DNA of 64,000 nucleotides from E44-bin88 sp034419075 (GTDB taxonomy: Bacteria > Chloroflexota > Dehalococcoidia > Dehalococcoidales > BS750m-G39), in the NCBI GenBank assembly GCA_034419075.1, contig DAOULR010000025.1, positions 13,452 to 77,451 of the forward strand, in the 5' to 3' direction. The position numbers were made by a program, and so were the translations under genes. Shown here in pieces: positions 51,961 through 60,204 of this stretch (positions are counted from its first letter, which is position 1; each line of letters begins with the position of its first letter). The notes below the pieces were generated by a model. It ran no database searches and was not told where the DNA came from. It saw only the letters and a list, made by a program, of their open reading frames with translations.

Positions 51961-53133
51961 ATGGATTTTAGACTGAGCGAGGAGCAGGAGAAGTTCCGGC
52001 AGGAGATTCGCGACTTTCTGGAGGGGGAGATAAAACAGGGGCTCTGGGAGGCGAGATGCGACGCCTGGATAATGGCTCACGACCCCGAGTTCACCAAGCG
52101 GGTGGCCCAGAAGGGCTGGATAGGCCTGACCTGGCCCAAGGAATACGGGGGGCAGGGGCGCTCTTACGTCGACCGCCTTATCCTGACCGAGGAGATGCTG
52201 CGCTACGGTGCGCCCGCCGCCTGCCACTGGTTCGCCGACCGACAGATCGGCGGCGCCATCGTTCACTACGGCACCGATGAGCAGAAGAAGGAGTTGCTGC
52301 CCATGATTCTGCGGGGCGAAGCCTACGTGGGGCTGGGCATGAGCGAGCCCGATGCCGGCAGCGACCTGGCTTCGCTTAAGACGAAAGCCACCGAGGATGG
52401 CGACGAGTTCATTATCGACGGGCAGAAGACCTGGACAAGCGGCGGCAGCCACATGAACTGGATATACCTGGTGGCGCGCACCGACCCCGAAGCCCCCAAG
52501 CACCGGGGTATCAGCGAGTTCTTCTTCCGCACCGATTTGCCGGGGGTAAATGTAGTCCCCATCGTCGATATTACTGGTGACGCGCACTTTAACGAGGTCT
52601 TCTTCGAGAATGTGCGCATCCCCAAGACTAGCCTCATCGGCGAGAGGAACAAGGGCTTTTACCAGATCTTAAACCAGCTTGACTACGAAAGAAGCGGCAT
52701 GGAACGGCTGATGGCCAACTATCCCCTCTTCGAAGCCTTAATAAAGTACGTCAAGGAGACCAAGCGTCATGGCAAACCACTATCCCAGGACCCGCTGATT
52801 CGAGCCAAGATGGCGCAGCTTAAGATTGAGCTGGAAATCGGGCGGCTGCACATGTACCGGGTGGCTATGGTTATGGACGAGGGGCGCGCCCCCAACTGGG
52901 AGTCGTCGATGTCCAAGGTCTACGGCACCGCCTACGAACAGCGCCTGGCTGGCGCCGCCATCGAGATTACGGGACTCTATGGGCAGCTTCCGCCTCAATC
53001 GAAGTGGACGCCGATGCACGGCATGGCCTATCATTCCTACCTGTCGTCCAAGGGTTACAGCCTGCAGGCGGGCAGCTCGGAGGTCCTGAAGAACATTCTG
53101 GCTCTAAGAAAGCTGGAAATGCCCAGCGAGTAG
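51961..53133 (+). CDS. Acyl-CoA dehydrogenase, likely subunit of a two-gene enzyme
   Basis: 390 residues, full dehydrogenase fold (LGMSEPDAGSDLASLKTKA for the flavin/substrate contact). The C-terminal stretch AGSSEVLKNILALRKL resembles the usual GTSEIQ motif, but the catalytic Glu of the YEGxxQ type is absent. With the different next gene (also lacking it) the two could make an alpha2-beta2 enzyme, as known for steroid-side-chain dehydrogenases. AGAAAGGGAG stands upstream of the ATG. Confidence 0.88.
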   Translation: MDFRLSEEQEKFRQEIRDFLEGEIKQGLWEARCDAWIMAHDPEFTKRVAQKGWIGLTWPKEYGGQGRSYVDRLILTEEMLRYGAPAACHWFADRQIGGAIVHYGTDEQKKELLPMILRGEAYVGLGMSEPDAGSDLASLKTKATEDGDEFIIDGQKTWTSGGSHMNWIYLVARTDPEAPKHRGISEFFFRTDLPGVNVVPIVDITGDAHFNEVFFENVRIPKTSLIGERNKGFYQILNQLDYERSGMERLMANYPLFEALIKYVKETKRHGKPLSQDPLIRAKMAQLKIELEIGRLHMYRVAMVMDEGRAPNWESSMSKVYGTAYEQRLAGAAIEITGLYGQLPPQSKWTPMHGMAYHSYLSSKGYSLQAGSSEVLKNILALRKLEMPSE

Positions 53134-53158
53134 CGGATTTTATTAGGAGGCAATGATA

Positions 53159-54274
53159 ATGCAGTTAGCTCTCTCTGAAGAACAGGAAATGTTGAGGACA
53201 ATGGCCCGCGATTTCCTGACCGACAAGCTACCCAAGGCGACGGTCAAGGAGATAGAAGAAAGCGAGGCGGGCTATTCTCCGGAAATATGGAAGGAAATGG
53301 CGGGGCTGGGGTGGGTGGGCTTGGCCTTCCCCGAAAAATACGGCGGCAGCGGCATGAGCTTCCTCGATTTGGCCATACTGCTGGAGGAGATGGGGCGGGC
53401 CTGCCTGCCCGGTCCCTATTTCTCTTCGGTGGTCTTGAGCGGCTTTACCATCCTGGATGTCGGCAGCGAGGAGCAGAAAGCGGAATACTTGCCCAAGATA
53501 GCCAGCGGCGAGAAGATTTTTACCCTGGCTTTGACCGAAGCCAGCGCCAGCTACGACGCCGACGGCATTGAGACCAAAGCCGTCGCCGAGGGCGACAACT
53601 ACGTCATCAGCGGCACCAAGCTCTTTGTCCCCGACGCCAATGTAGCTGATTATATGCTGGTGGTGGCCAAGACCGACAAAGGGTTTACGATATTTATCGT
53701 TGACACCAAGAGCGAAGGCATCAGCCATACTGTCCTGAAAACAATGGCCGGGGACAAGCTCTGTGAGGTGGTCTTCGACAAGGTGAAGGTGCCCAAGGAC
53801 AATATACTGGGCGAGCCCGACCAGGGTTGGGCGGAGGTGGAGAAGATAATCCAGCGGGCGGCGGTGGCCAAGTGCTGCGAGATGGTGGGCTGCATTCAGC
53901 AGGCGCTGGATATGACCGTGGAATATTCCAAGGACCGCAAGCAGTTCGGCCGACCCATCGGCAGCTTCCAGGTTATCCAACATTATTGCGCCGACATGGC
54001 CACCGACGTTGACGGCACACGGCTTTCCGCCTACAAGGGCGCCTGGATGCTCAGCGAGGGCCTGCCCTGCACCGAGGAGGTCGCTATCGCCAAGGCCTGG
54101 GCGGGCGAAGCCTGCCAGCGCGTCATGGCCCTGGCCCACCAGATTCACGGGGCTATCGGTGTGACCATAGACCACGACCTGCAGTACTACACGCGGCGGG
54201 CCAAGGCGGCCGAGGTCAGCTTCGGCGACGCCAAATTCTACCGCGAGGTGTTGGCTAAGGAGATGGGACTGTAG
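53159..54274 (+). CDS. Acyl-CoA dehydrogenase, second subunit
   Basis: 371 residues. ALTEASASYDADGIETKA matches the flavin-binding part but is altered (Ser-Tyr for the usual Gly-Ser). The C-terminus reads TRRAKAAEVSFGDAKFYREVLA, a beta-subunit type end without the GTSEIQ motif. The start at 53159 has AGGAGG at 8 bases; the ATG at 53153 is too close. It follows the 51961 gene by 25 bases. Natural substrate unknown. Confidence 0.86.
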   Translation: MQLALSEEQEMLRTMARDFLTDKLPKATVKEIEESEAGYSPEIWKEMAGLGWVGLAFPEKYGGSGMSFLDLAILLEEMGRACLPGPYFSSVVLSGFTILDVGSEEQKAEYLPKIASGEKIFTLALTEASASYDADGIETKAVAEGDNYVISGTKLFVPDANVADYMLVVAKTDKGFTIFIVDTKSEGISHTVLKTMAGDKLCEVVFDKVKVPKDNILGEPDQGWAEVEKIIQRAAVAKCCEMVGCIQQALDMTVEYSKDRKQFGRPIGSFQVIQHYCADMATDVDGTRLSAYKGAWMLSEGLPCTEEVAIAKAWAGEACQRVMALAHQIHGAIGVTIDHDLQYYTRRAKAAEVSFGDAKFYREVLAKEMGL

Positions 54275-54275
54275 C

Positions 54276-55118
54276 CTAGAGCTTCTGCAGTCTGGCTAAT
54301 ACTTCTTCTATGGTCGCTTCGGCAGTGGAAGCGCCCGAGGTTACCCCAATATTCTGCTTACCTTTAAACCATTCGGGCTCTATGTCTTTCGCCGTCTCCA
54401 CCAGGTGCGTCTCGGTAACCGCCGAGCAGAGCTCGGCCAGGCGATTGGTGTTGGCGCTGCCCCTGCCTCCGATAACCAGCATCAGGTCAACCCTTCCTGC
54501 CAGTTCCAGCGCCTGAGCCTGCCGTTTCCTGATGTCGTGGCAGATGGTATCGATAACGCGCAGTTCGGAGTCTCGGCTAAAGGCGCCGTCGATGAGCTTC
54601 TTGACGAATTTTACGAAGTCGGCGGGTATCTGGGTGGTCTGGGAGAGGACACCGATGCGGCGGGGCAGAGACTCTAATTTAAAGATATCCCTTTCGTCCA
54701 GGGTGGCTAACCCCTTCCCCTCCGCCCAGCCCAGGACGCCCCTGACCTCGGTGTGGTCGGCATCGCCGTAGATAACCACCAGAAAACCAGCCCTAGCCAG
54801 CCTGCGGGCGGCGGTCTGGAGGCGGTGAACGAAGGGGCAGGTGGTATCGACGATGTCGATTTTCCGCGCCTTAATCTTTTCCTCTATTTCGGGGGCAACG
54901 CCGTGAGAGCTGATGACCACCGCCTTACCCTTAATGTCTTCAACGTCTTTGGCCACCTTGACGCCGATGCCCGCCAGCCTCTGCAATACCTGCTGGTTGT
55001 GCACCACCGCCCCCAGCGTTTCCACTCCGCCCCGCTCAGCGCAGACCTTCTCCAGTATATCGACGGCGCGCTTGACGCCGAAGCAAAAGCCAATCTCTTT
55101 AGTCTTTTCAATCTTCAC
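54276..55118 (-). CDS. ispH: 4-hydroxy-3-methylbut-2-enyl diphosphate reductase
   Basis: 280 residues. Last enzyme of the MEP isoprenoid pathway, a [4Fe-4S] protein. Cluster cysteines in GFCFGVKRAVD, DTTCPFVHR and DTICHDIRKRQ are all present; the histidine in GAVVHNQQV and TEVRG are also standard. It starts at GTG 55118, overlapping the plsC stop by 4 bases (GTGA) so translation is coupled; a longer frame to 55289 runs into plsC and is rejected. Confidence 0.95.
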   Translation of the reverse strand: MKIEKTKEIGFCFGVKRAVDILEKVCAERGGVETLGAVVHNQQVLQRLAGIGVKVAKDVEDIKGKAVVISSHGVAPEIEEKIKARKIDIVDTTCPFVHRLQTAARRLARAGFLVVIYGDADHTEVRGVLGWAEGKGLATLDERDIFKLESLPRRIGVLSQTTQIPADFVKFVKKLIDGAFSRDSELRVIDTICHDIRKRQAQALELAGRVDLMLVIGGRGSANTNRLAELCSAVTETHLVETAKDIEPEWFKGKQNIGVTSGASTAEATIEEVLARLQKL

Positions 55119-55774
55119 TGCTTGCTCCCATAGACCCCCCGATACTCCGGGGGGAGAAGCTCGGCGATGCGCCGCATAATAAGCTCGGTGTGGTCGGCCA
55201 GCTCGTCCTTGGTCAGCCTGCCGCCCGCCTTGGGCAGCGAGAAGGTTTTGCCGATATTGACCGTTATCTGGGGGCGGCGGAACAGCCATAGCCCCTTAAG
55301 CCTTTCCGTGCCGAAGATGCCTACGGGGAGGATGGGCACAGTCTGGCGGCTGGCGATGAGCGCCGAGCCGGGGAAAGCCCTCTGGAGTTGAGCCTTCGGG
55401 CTCCTCGTCGCCTCGGGGAACATCAGCAGCACCCGCCCCTCCGCCAGGACCTGCGCCGACTGGCGTATCGCCTTTCTGTCCAGCCTGCCTCTATGCACCG
55501 GGAAGGCACCCAGGCTGCTCAGGAAGTAGCCCAGAGGGGGGAACCGGAAGAGCTCTTCTTTAGCCATAAAGAAGACTTGCCGACCCAGGCTGACGCCGAG
55601 CAGGGGCGGGTCGTTGAAATTGAGGTGGTTGGACACCACCAGCACCGCGCCTTTAAGGGGGACATTCTCTCTGCCCCTGACCCGCCAGCAGCTAAAGAGC
55701 CTGAAAAACGCCCCGACAATGACCTTGCCGATAAGATAGAGCCAGAACAAATGATAACTCCGATAATATGTCAA
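55115..55774 (-). CDS. plsC: 1-acyl-glycerol-3-phosphate acyltransferase
   Basis: 219 residues. Makes phosphatidic acid. VSNHLNFNDPPLLG contains the HX4D catalytic motif, FPEATRS the EGTR-like block, and a first membrane helix lies at residues 10-30. It heads the pair with ispH. The start is ATG 55774. Confidence 0.92.
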   Translation of the reverse strand: MTYYRSYHLFWLYLIGKVIVGAFFRLFSCWRVRGRENVPLKGAVLVVSNHLNFNDPPLLGVSLGRQVFFMAKEELFRFPPLGYFLSSLGAFPVHRGRLDRKAIRQSAQVLAEGRVLLMFPEATRSPKAQLQRAFPGSALIASRQTVPILPVGIFGTERLKGLWLFRRPQITVNIGKTFSLPKAGGRLTKDELADHTELIMRRIAELLPPEYRGVYGSKQ

Positions 55775-55820
55775 TCAATTATAACCCCCGATAGGGGCAA
55801 AGACAAACACCCTGGTTTTC

Positions 55821-55999
55821 CCTGCCCCACCTTGTTTAGCGAACGTCTTTCTGTCCCACCCAATACCCACCCTATAAGGGTAGTATCCCTTTTTATAACC
55901 CTCTTAAGATTATGGGGGCTTCCAAGGGGGCTTCGCCCCCTCTGGAAAAGACCTTTGTGGGCGGGCTGGTGTGGGAAAACAACCTGGTGGGTGGGGACA
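55821..55999. repeat. Interspersed repeat, family B copy 4
   Basis: Starts CCCCACCTTGTTTAGCG and ends ACCTGGTGGGTGGGGA, the inverted form. The inner hairpin (AAGGGGG-cttcg-CCCCCT) is near 55924-55940. It fills the gap between plsC and the aldolase gene. Confidence 0.75.
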
Positions 56000-56045
56000 A
56001 CCTCTTGATTAAAGCCGCTTTATGCTTCATAATAGCCAGATAGAC

Positions 56046-57047
56046 ATGAAAAAACTAACTATCGGTAAGCTGAGGGGCCTTCAGGAACTGGCTAATAACG
56101 ACGGCGTCTTTAACATCTGCGCCATGGACCACCGCCGCTCGATGATGCGCATAATGGAGGGGGGACACGTCGTTGAGGGGAGCACCAGCTACGAGGAAAT
56201 GTCCCAGCGCAAGCTGGAGCTTTGCACCCACCTCGCCCCCCACGCCAGCGCCGTATTGCTCGACCCCATATTTGGCGCCGCGCAGTCCATCAGTCACGGC
56301 GCCCTGCCCAAGAGCACCGGGCTGCTGGTCAGCCTGGAAGCCTCGGGCTATTCGGGACCATCGGAACTCCGCATGACCGAGCTGGAGGAGGGGTGGAACG
56401 TGGAGAAGATTAAGCGCATGGGCGCTTCAGCGGTCAAGTTCCTCATTTACTACCGCCCCGACCTGATTGAATTAGCCAACAAGCTGATGGAACTGGTGGA
56501 GGCGGTGGGGAGGGATTGTGAGCAGTACGACATCCCCCTCGTTGTCGAGCCTTTGAGCTACCCGCTGGGTGAGGAAGCCAAAAATCCGGCCCAGTTCGCC
56601 ACCGCCAAGGAGCAACTGGTGCCCAAGACCGCCGGACATATCACCGCCCTGCCCGTTGATATGCTAAAGTCCGAGTTCCCCAGCGACCTGCGCTATAACC
56701 AGGACAAGGCTAAGCTCACCGAAATCTGCCGGAAACTGGACAAGGCGTCTCAGGTGCCCTGGGTGGTCTTGAGCGCGGGGGTGAGCTTCGACGTCTTCTG
56801 TCAGCAGGTTGAAATCGCCTGTGGGGCGGGGGCTTCGGGCTTCCTGGCGGGGCGGGCTATATGGCAGGAGGCGATGAACATCGAAGACCCCAAGGAAAGG
56901 GCCAAGATGCTGAAGACGGTGGGGGCTGACCGGTTAAAGAAGCTGACCGAGATTGCCGCCAAACACGCCGTGCCCTGGTATAAGAAACTGGGGCTCACTA
57001 GTGACAAGCTGGCCGAAACCGCCGAAGGATGGTACCAGCAATACTGA
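56046..57047 (+). CDS. Tagatose-1,6-bisphosphate aldolase family (LacD-like)
   Basis: 333 residues of class I type. AMDHRRSMMRIM near the N-terminus, VLLDPIFGA, and KFLIYYRPD (the Schiff-base lysine is probably here) match LacD. The reaction would be cleavage of tagatose (or fructose) 1,6-bisphosphate. An ATG at 56022 is also in frame; 56046 gives the usual N-terminus. The kinase gene starts one base after the stop, so the pair should be translated together. Confidence 0.87.
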   Translation: MKKLTIGKLRGLQELANNDGVFNICAMDHRRSMMRIMEGGHVVEGSTSYEEMSQRKLELCTHLAPHASAVLLDPIFGAAQSISHGALPKSTGLLVSLEASGYSGPSELRMTELEEGWNVEKIKRMGASAVKFLIYYRPDLIELANKLMELVEAVGRDCEQYDIPLVVEPLSYPLGEEAKNPAQFATAKEQLVPKTAGHITALPVDMLKSEFPSDLRYNQDKAKLTEICRKLDKASQVPWVVLSAGVSFDVFCQQVEIACGAGASGFLAGRAIWQEAMNIEDPKERAKMLKTVGADRLKKLTEIAAKHAVPWYKKLGLTSDKLAETAEGWYQQY

Positions 57048-57048
57048 T

Positions 57049-58032
57049 ATGAATAACTCCCTAATTTCCACCATAACCCTTAACCCCAGCCTCGACCAGC
57101 ACCTCACCGTGGACGGGCTGGTAGTGGACGGCCCTAACCGTTGGTCAAGGCTGCACCGCTACGCGGGGGGAAAGGGTATTGACGTCTCGCGGGCCATCTA
57201 CGAGATGGGAGGCCGGACGATAGCCTACGGCTTCATCGGGGGAACGGTGGGGCGGGCGGTAGAGATATTCCTCGACGAGGAAGGGGTGCCCTTCAGCTTC
57301 ACGCCAATCATGGGGGAGACCCGGACCAACTTTATTATCACCGACAGCAAGACCGGCCACCAGACCCGGATTGACGCCCCCGGTCCCCACATCACCAAGG
57401 ACGAGTTCGCCCGCTTCCGACGTAAAATGCAGCGCGTCCGCCCCAGCCCCGACTTAATCGTGATGGGGGGCAGCGCCCCACCCGGTGTCCCCAATAATGT
57501 CTATTACTCCATAACCACGGAGGCTAAGAAATACGGGGTAAGGGCAATCCTGGACGCCGACGGCCAGTGGCTGGCCGAGGGGATAAAAGCCAAGCCCTAC
57601 CTGATTAAACCCAACGTGCGGGAGGCGGCAGAGTTGCTCAAGAGGGAGCTGCCCGACGAAGCTGCTATCATCAAGGCGGCCCGCGACATCGTCGAGAAGG
57701 GAATTGAAATAGCCGTTATCTCGCGGGGAAAGGACGGCATTATCGCCGCCACCAAGGACACAGTGCTTAAGGTAACTCCGCCCGAGGTAAAGGTAAAAAG
57801 CGCCGTGGGCGCCGGCGATTGCACCATTGCCGGGCTTGCCCTTAAGCTGGCTGGTGAAGAGCCATTGACCAAGGCCTGCCGGCTGGCGGTAGCCCTGGGG
57901 ACGGCCGCCGTTTTAACCCCAGGTACGGAGCTGGCCCGCCGAGAAGATGTGGAAGAGCTGCTGCCGCAGATTAAGGTGCAGAATATAACCAGGCAGCTGA
58001 CCAAGACCATCTCCGCCGGCAAAAAAACCTAA
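57049..58032 (+). CDS. PfkB-family sugar-phosphate kinase (LacC / FruK-like)
   Basis: 327 residues. TITLNPSLDQHLTVDGL, GGKGIDVSRAIYEMGG, and the anion-hole motif VGAGDCTIAGLALKLAG are those of 1-phosphofructokinase and tagatose-6-phosphate kinase; the Asp of GAGD is the base. It makes a 1,6-bisphosphate for the preceding aldolase. It could act on fructose-1-phosphate, fructose-6-phosphate or tagatose-6-phosphate. No sugar transporter is near. The start at 57049 is one base beyond the aldolase stop. Confidence 0.87.
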   Translation: MNNSLISTITLNPSLDQHLTVDGLVVDGPNRWSRLHRYAGGKGIDVSRAIYEMGGRTIAYGFIGGTVGRAVEIFLDEEGVPFSFTPIMGETRTNFIITDSKTGHQTRIDAPGPHITKDEFARFRRKMQRVRPSPDLIVMGGSAPPGVPNNVYYSITTEAKKYGVRAILDADGQWLAEGIKAKPYLIKPNVREAAELLKRELPDEAAIIKAARDIVEKGIEIAVISRGKDGIIAATKDTVLKVTPPEVKVKSAVGAGDCTIAGLALKLAGEEPLTKACRLAVALGTAAVLTPGTELARREDVEELLPQIKVQNITRQLTKTISAGKKT

Positions 58033-58053
58033 ATGCAGCCAAAGGCCAGCGGT

Positions 58054-58082
58054 TTGACTTCACCCACCCTTTTTGTTATGCT
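58054..58082 (+). promoter_or_regulatory. Promoter of the cobalamin transport operon
   Basis: TTGACT, 17 bases, TATGCT, upstream of the riboswitch. Confidence 0.5.
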
Positions 58083-58103
58083 CTATTAAAATTGAATAGT
58101 AGT

Positions 58104-58248
58104 GGGGTGCCCGAGCGAGAGCGAGGGCTTAAATGGAAGGCAAGAGCGGTGCGAATCCGCCACAGTCCCGCCTGCTGTAATTGAGGCCAAGCCTCATAAG
58201 TCAGAACACCAGCCCCGGTTCCATTCGCCTCCGCGGAAAAGGGGGGCA
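58104..58248 (+). ncRNA. Cobalamin riboswitch (compact form)
   Basis: GGGGTGCCC ... GAGGGCTTAAATGGAAG, then GCGGTGCGAATCCGCCACAG and CTGTAATTG are the B12-box words of cobalamin riboswitches. Only a short stem separates CTGTAA from the closing GTCAGAACACC, so the larger side arms of the classic type are missing. It lies before the B12 transporter genes and should shut them off when cobalamin is plentiful. Exact ends are approximate. Confidence 0.88.
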
Positions 58249-58262
58249 GGTTATCCGAGATT

Positions 58263-58296
58263 AATCCCCTTGTCCAGCAGACGAGGGGATTTTTTT
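58263..58296 (+). terminator. Riboswitch terminator
   Basis: AATCCCCTTGTC with GACGAGGGGATT forms a stem followed by a run of T, between the aptamer and the transporter gene. It is the likely expression switch. Confidence 0.85.
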
Positions 58297-58315
58297 ATAG
58301 AATAAGGGTCTATAG

Positions 58316-59359
58316 TTGAAACGTAGCAACAAGATATTGATTCTATCGCTGCTGGGGGTCTGCTTGATAGCCGCCCTGTTCATCGCCAGCGCCTTCGGCG
58401 CTGTGTCTATCTCCATACCCGATATCGGCAAGATGGTGCTCAATAGGACGGCTATCTTCGATTTTACTACCACCTGGACGGCCGCCCAGGAAACTATAAT
58501 CTTCCAGATAAGGCTGCCCCGGGTAATCGGCGGGGCGCTGGTGGGGATGGCGCTGGCCACGGCGGGGGTGCTCTTCCAGGGGCTTTTGCGTAACCCCATG
58601 GCCGACCCCTATATCATCGGCACCTCGGCGGGGGCCGCGCTGGGGGCGACCATCGCCATGTTCCTGCCCGTAAGCCTGGCCTTTCTCGGTTTCGGGCTGG
58701 TACCGGTAGCCGCCTTCCTCGGCGCCATGGGCACGGTCTTCCTCGTCTATAACCTGGCGCGGGTGGGGGGCAAGACGCCCATTATCAGCATGCTGCTGGC
58801 GGGGGTAGTGGTCAGCTCGCTGATGGCGGCCATTATGGCGCTGCTGATAACGATAAGCGACCGCCTGCACCTGAGCCTGCACTCGGTCTATGCCTACCTG
58901 TTTGGGCACATCTCGGTAACGGGCTGGGAACAGCTGGCCGTTATCGCTCCGCTGATTATCGGCGGCGTTATCTTCGCCCGCTTCTTCGCCTTTCACCTCA
59001 ACGCCATGTCGCTGGGGGAGGAGGGAGCGGCCTATGTCGGGGTGAACGTGGAGAGGGACAAGAGGGTTATCCTGGGCTTGGGCTCGTTACTCACCGCCGC
59101 CGCCGTTTCCATCAGCGGCCTGGTCGGCTTTGTCGGTCTGGTGGTGCCCCACGCCATGCGCTTAAGCTTCGGGCCCGACCACCGCCTGCTCCTGCCCGCG
59201 GCGGCGCTGGGCGGGGGCATCCTCGTTATTGTCGCCGACTTAGTCGCCCGCACCGTCATGTCTCCGGCCGAGATTCCGGTGGGGGTGATTACGGCTGTTA
59301 TCGGCGCGCCCTTCTTCCTCTACCTGCTGCGGCGCACCAGGAAGGAGTACGCTTTCTGA
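58316..59359 (+). CDS. btuC: FecCD-type ABC permease, probable cobalamin import
   Basis: 347 residues, about nine membrane helices, FecCD fold (IRLPRVIGGALVGMALATAG, NPMADPYIIGTSAGAALGA). The riboswitch makes vitamin B12 or a related corrinoid the likely cargo, though heme or iron-siderophore is a family alternative. It starts at TTG 58316 with AAGGGTC upstream. The permease stop overlaps the ATPase start by one base. Confidence 0.9.
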   Translation: MKRSNKILILSLLGVCLIAALFIASAFGAVSISIPDIGKMVLNRTAIFDFTTTWTAAQETIIFQIRLPRVIGGALVGMALATAGVLFQGLLRNPMADPYIIGTSAGAALGATIAMFLPVSLAFLGFGLVPVAAFLGAMGTVFLVYNLARVGGKTPIISMLLAGVVVSSLMAAIMALLITISDRLHLSLHSVYAYLFGHISVTGWEQLAVIAPLIIGGVIFARFFAFHLNAMSLGEEGAAYVGVNVERDKRVILGLGSLLTAAAVSISGLVGFVGLVVPHAMRLSFGPDHRLLLPAAALGGGILVIVADLVARTVMSPAEIPVGVITAVIGAPFFLYLLRRTRKEYAF

Positions 59360-60159
59360 TGATTGGACTGGAGATTAACCAGGTTGATTTTTCTTACTTC
59401 GACGGGCTGGTTTTGGAGGACATCAACCTTTCCGTCAGGGCGGGGGAGATGGTGGGGTTGCTGGGGCCTAATGGCTCAGGCAAGACCACCCTGATTAAGC
59501 TCGTCAGCGGTATCTTAAAGCCCAAACGGGGGGAGGTCAGGCTGGACGGAGACTGTATAATCGACTTGAGCCGAAGGTTCATCGCCAGCAATGTGGCCGT
59601 GGTGCCGCAGCAGTTCCACATACCCTTCGCCTTTACCGCCAGCGAGGTGGTCATGCTGGGGCGGACTCCCTTCTTCAGAGCCCTGGCCGCGGAGAGCGAA
59701 GACGACCGCCAGGTGGTCGTTAGCTCTTTAGGGCTGGTGGGCATCGATGAGCTGGCCGAGCGCCGTTTCGATGAGCTGAGCGGCGGGGAGAGGCAGAAGG
59801 TTATTTTAGCTATGGCGCTGGCGCAGCAGCCCAAGCTGCTGCTGCTTGATGAGCCTACCGTGCACCTGGACATCGCCCACCAGATGGAGATACTGGAACT
59901 GGTGCGTGGGCTGAATATGGGGCGGGGGCTGACCGTCGTTGCCGCCATGCACGACCTCAACCAGGCGGCGCTTTACTTTGACAGGTTGATACTGCTCAAA
60001 GAGGGACGGGTCTGGGCCGACGGCACGCCACAGGAGGTCTTGACCGAGGCTTGTATCAGCGAGGTCTTTGCCGCTTCGGTTCGGGTCGAGGTGCACCCGC
60101 TGACGGGAGCGCCCCACATCGTGGTTATGCCTCACATAACGGCTAACAAGCCTTACTAA
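59359..60159 (+). CDS. btuD: ABC ATPase of the cobalamin-type importer
   Basis: 266 residues. Walker A GPNGSGKTT, signature LSGGERQKVILA and Walker B LLLLDEPTVHLDIA are intact. It pairs with the permease. The binding protein (BtuF) is not in the window, so the operon is incomplete here. It ends about 45 bases before hpt. Confidence 0.92.
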   Translation: MIGLEINQVDFSYFDGLVLEDINLSVRAGEMVGLLGPNGSGKTTLIKLVSGILKPKRGEVRLDGDCIIDLSRRFIASNVAVVPQQFHIPFAFTASEVVMLGRTPFFRALAAESEDDRQVVVSSLGLVGIDELAERRFDELSGGERQKVILAMALAQQPKLLLLDEPTVHLDIAHQMEILELVRGLNMGRGLTVVAAMHDLNQAALYFDRLILLKEGRVWADGTPQEVLTEACISEVFAASVRVEVHPLTGAPHIVVMPHITANKPY

Positions 60160-60165
60160 CCACCA

Positions 60166-60194
60166 TAGACAGAAAAGAGTCTAAAAGCTATAAT
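60166..60194 (+). promoter_or_regulatory. Promoter of hpt-adenine deaminase, near-leaderless
   Basis: TAGACA, 17 bases, TATAAT; only 10 bases separate the -10 box from the hpt ATG, so the RNA leader would be about 3 bases or less. Confidence 0.6.
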
Positions 60195-60204
60195 CCCTGT
60201 AGCT

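Noticed and set aside
53228..54175. Long minus-strand open frame (315 codons) opposite the second acyl-CoA dehydrogenase
   Set aside because: It mirrors a clear enzyme gene; the open frame results from GC-rich codon use and has no ribosome site or family features.
55119..55289. Longer N-terminus for ispH from 55289
   Set aside because: The extension overlaps plsC in another frame and encodes unlikely low-complexity sequence; the GTG at 55118 gives the normal IspH N-terminus.
12228..55999. CRISPR array made of the family A or B repeats
   Set aside because: Copies lie thousands of bases apart, are longer than CRISPR repeats and are inverted in places.
56953..57048. Longer N-terminus of the PfkB kinase from 56953
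   Set aside because: It would overlap the aldolase gene by about 95 bases; the ATG at 57049 gives the normal family start.
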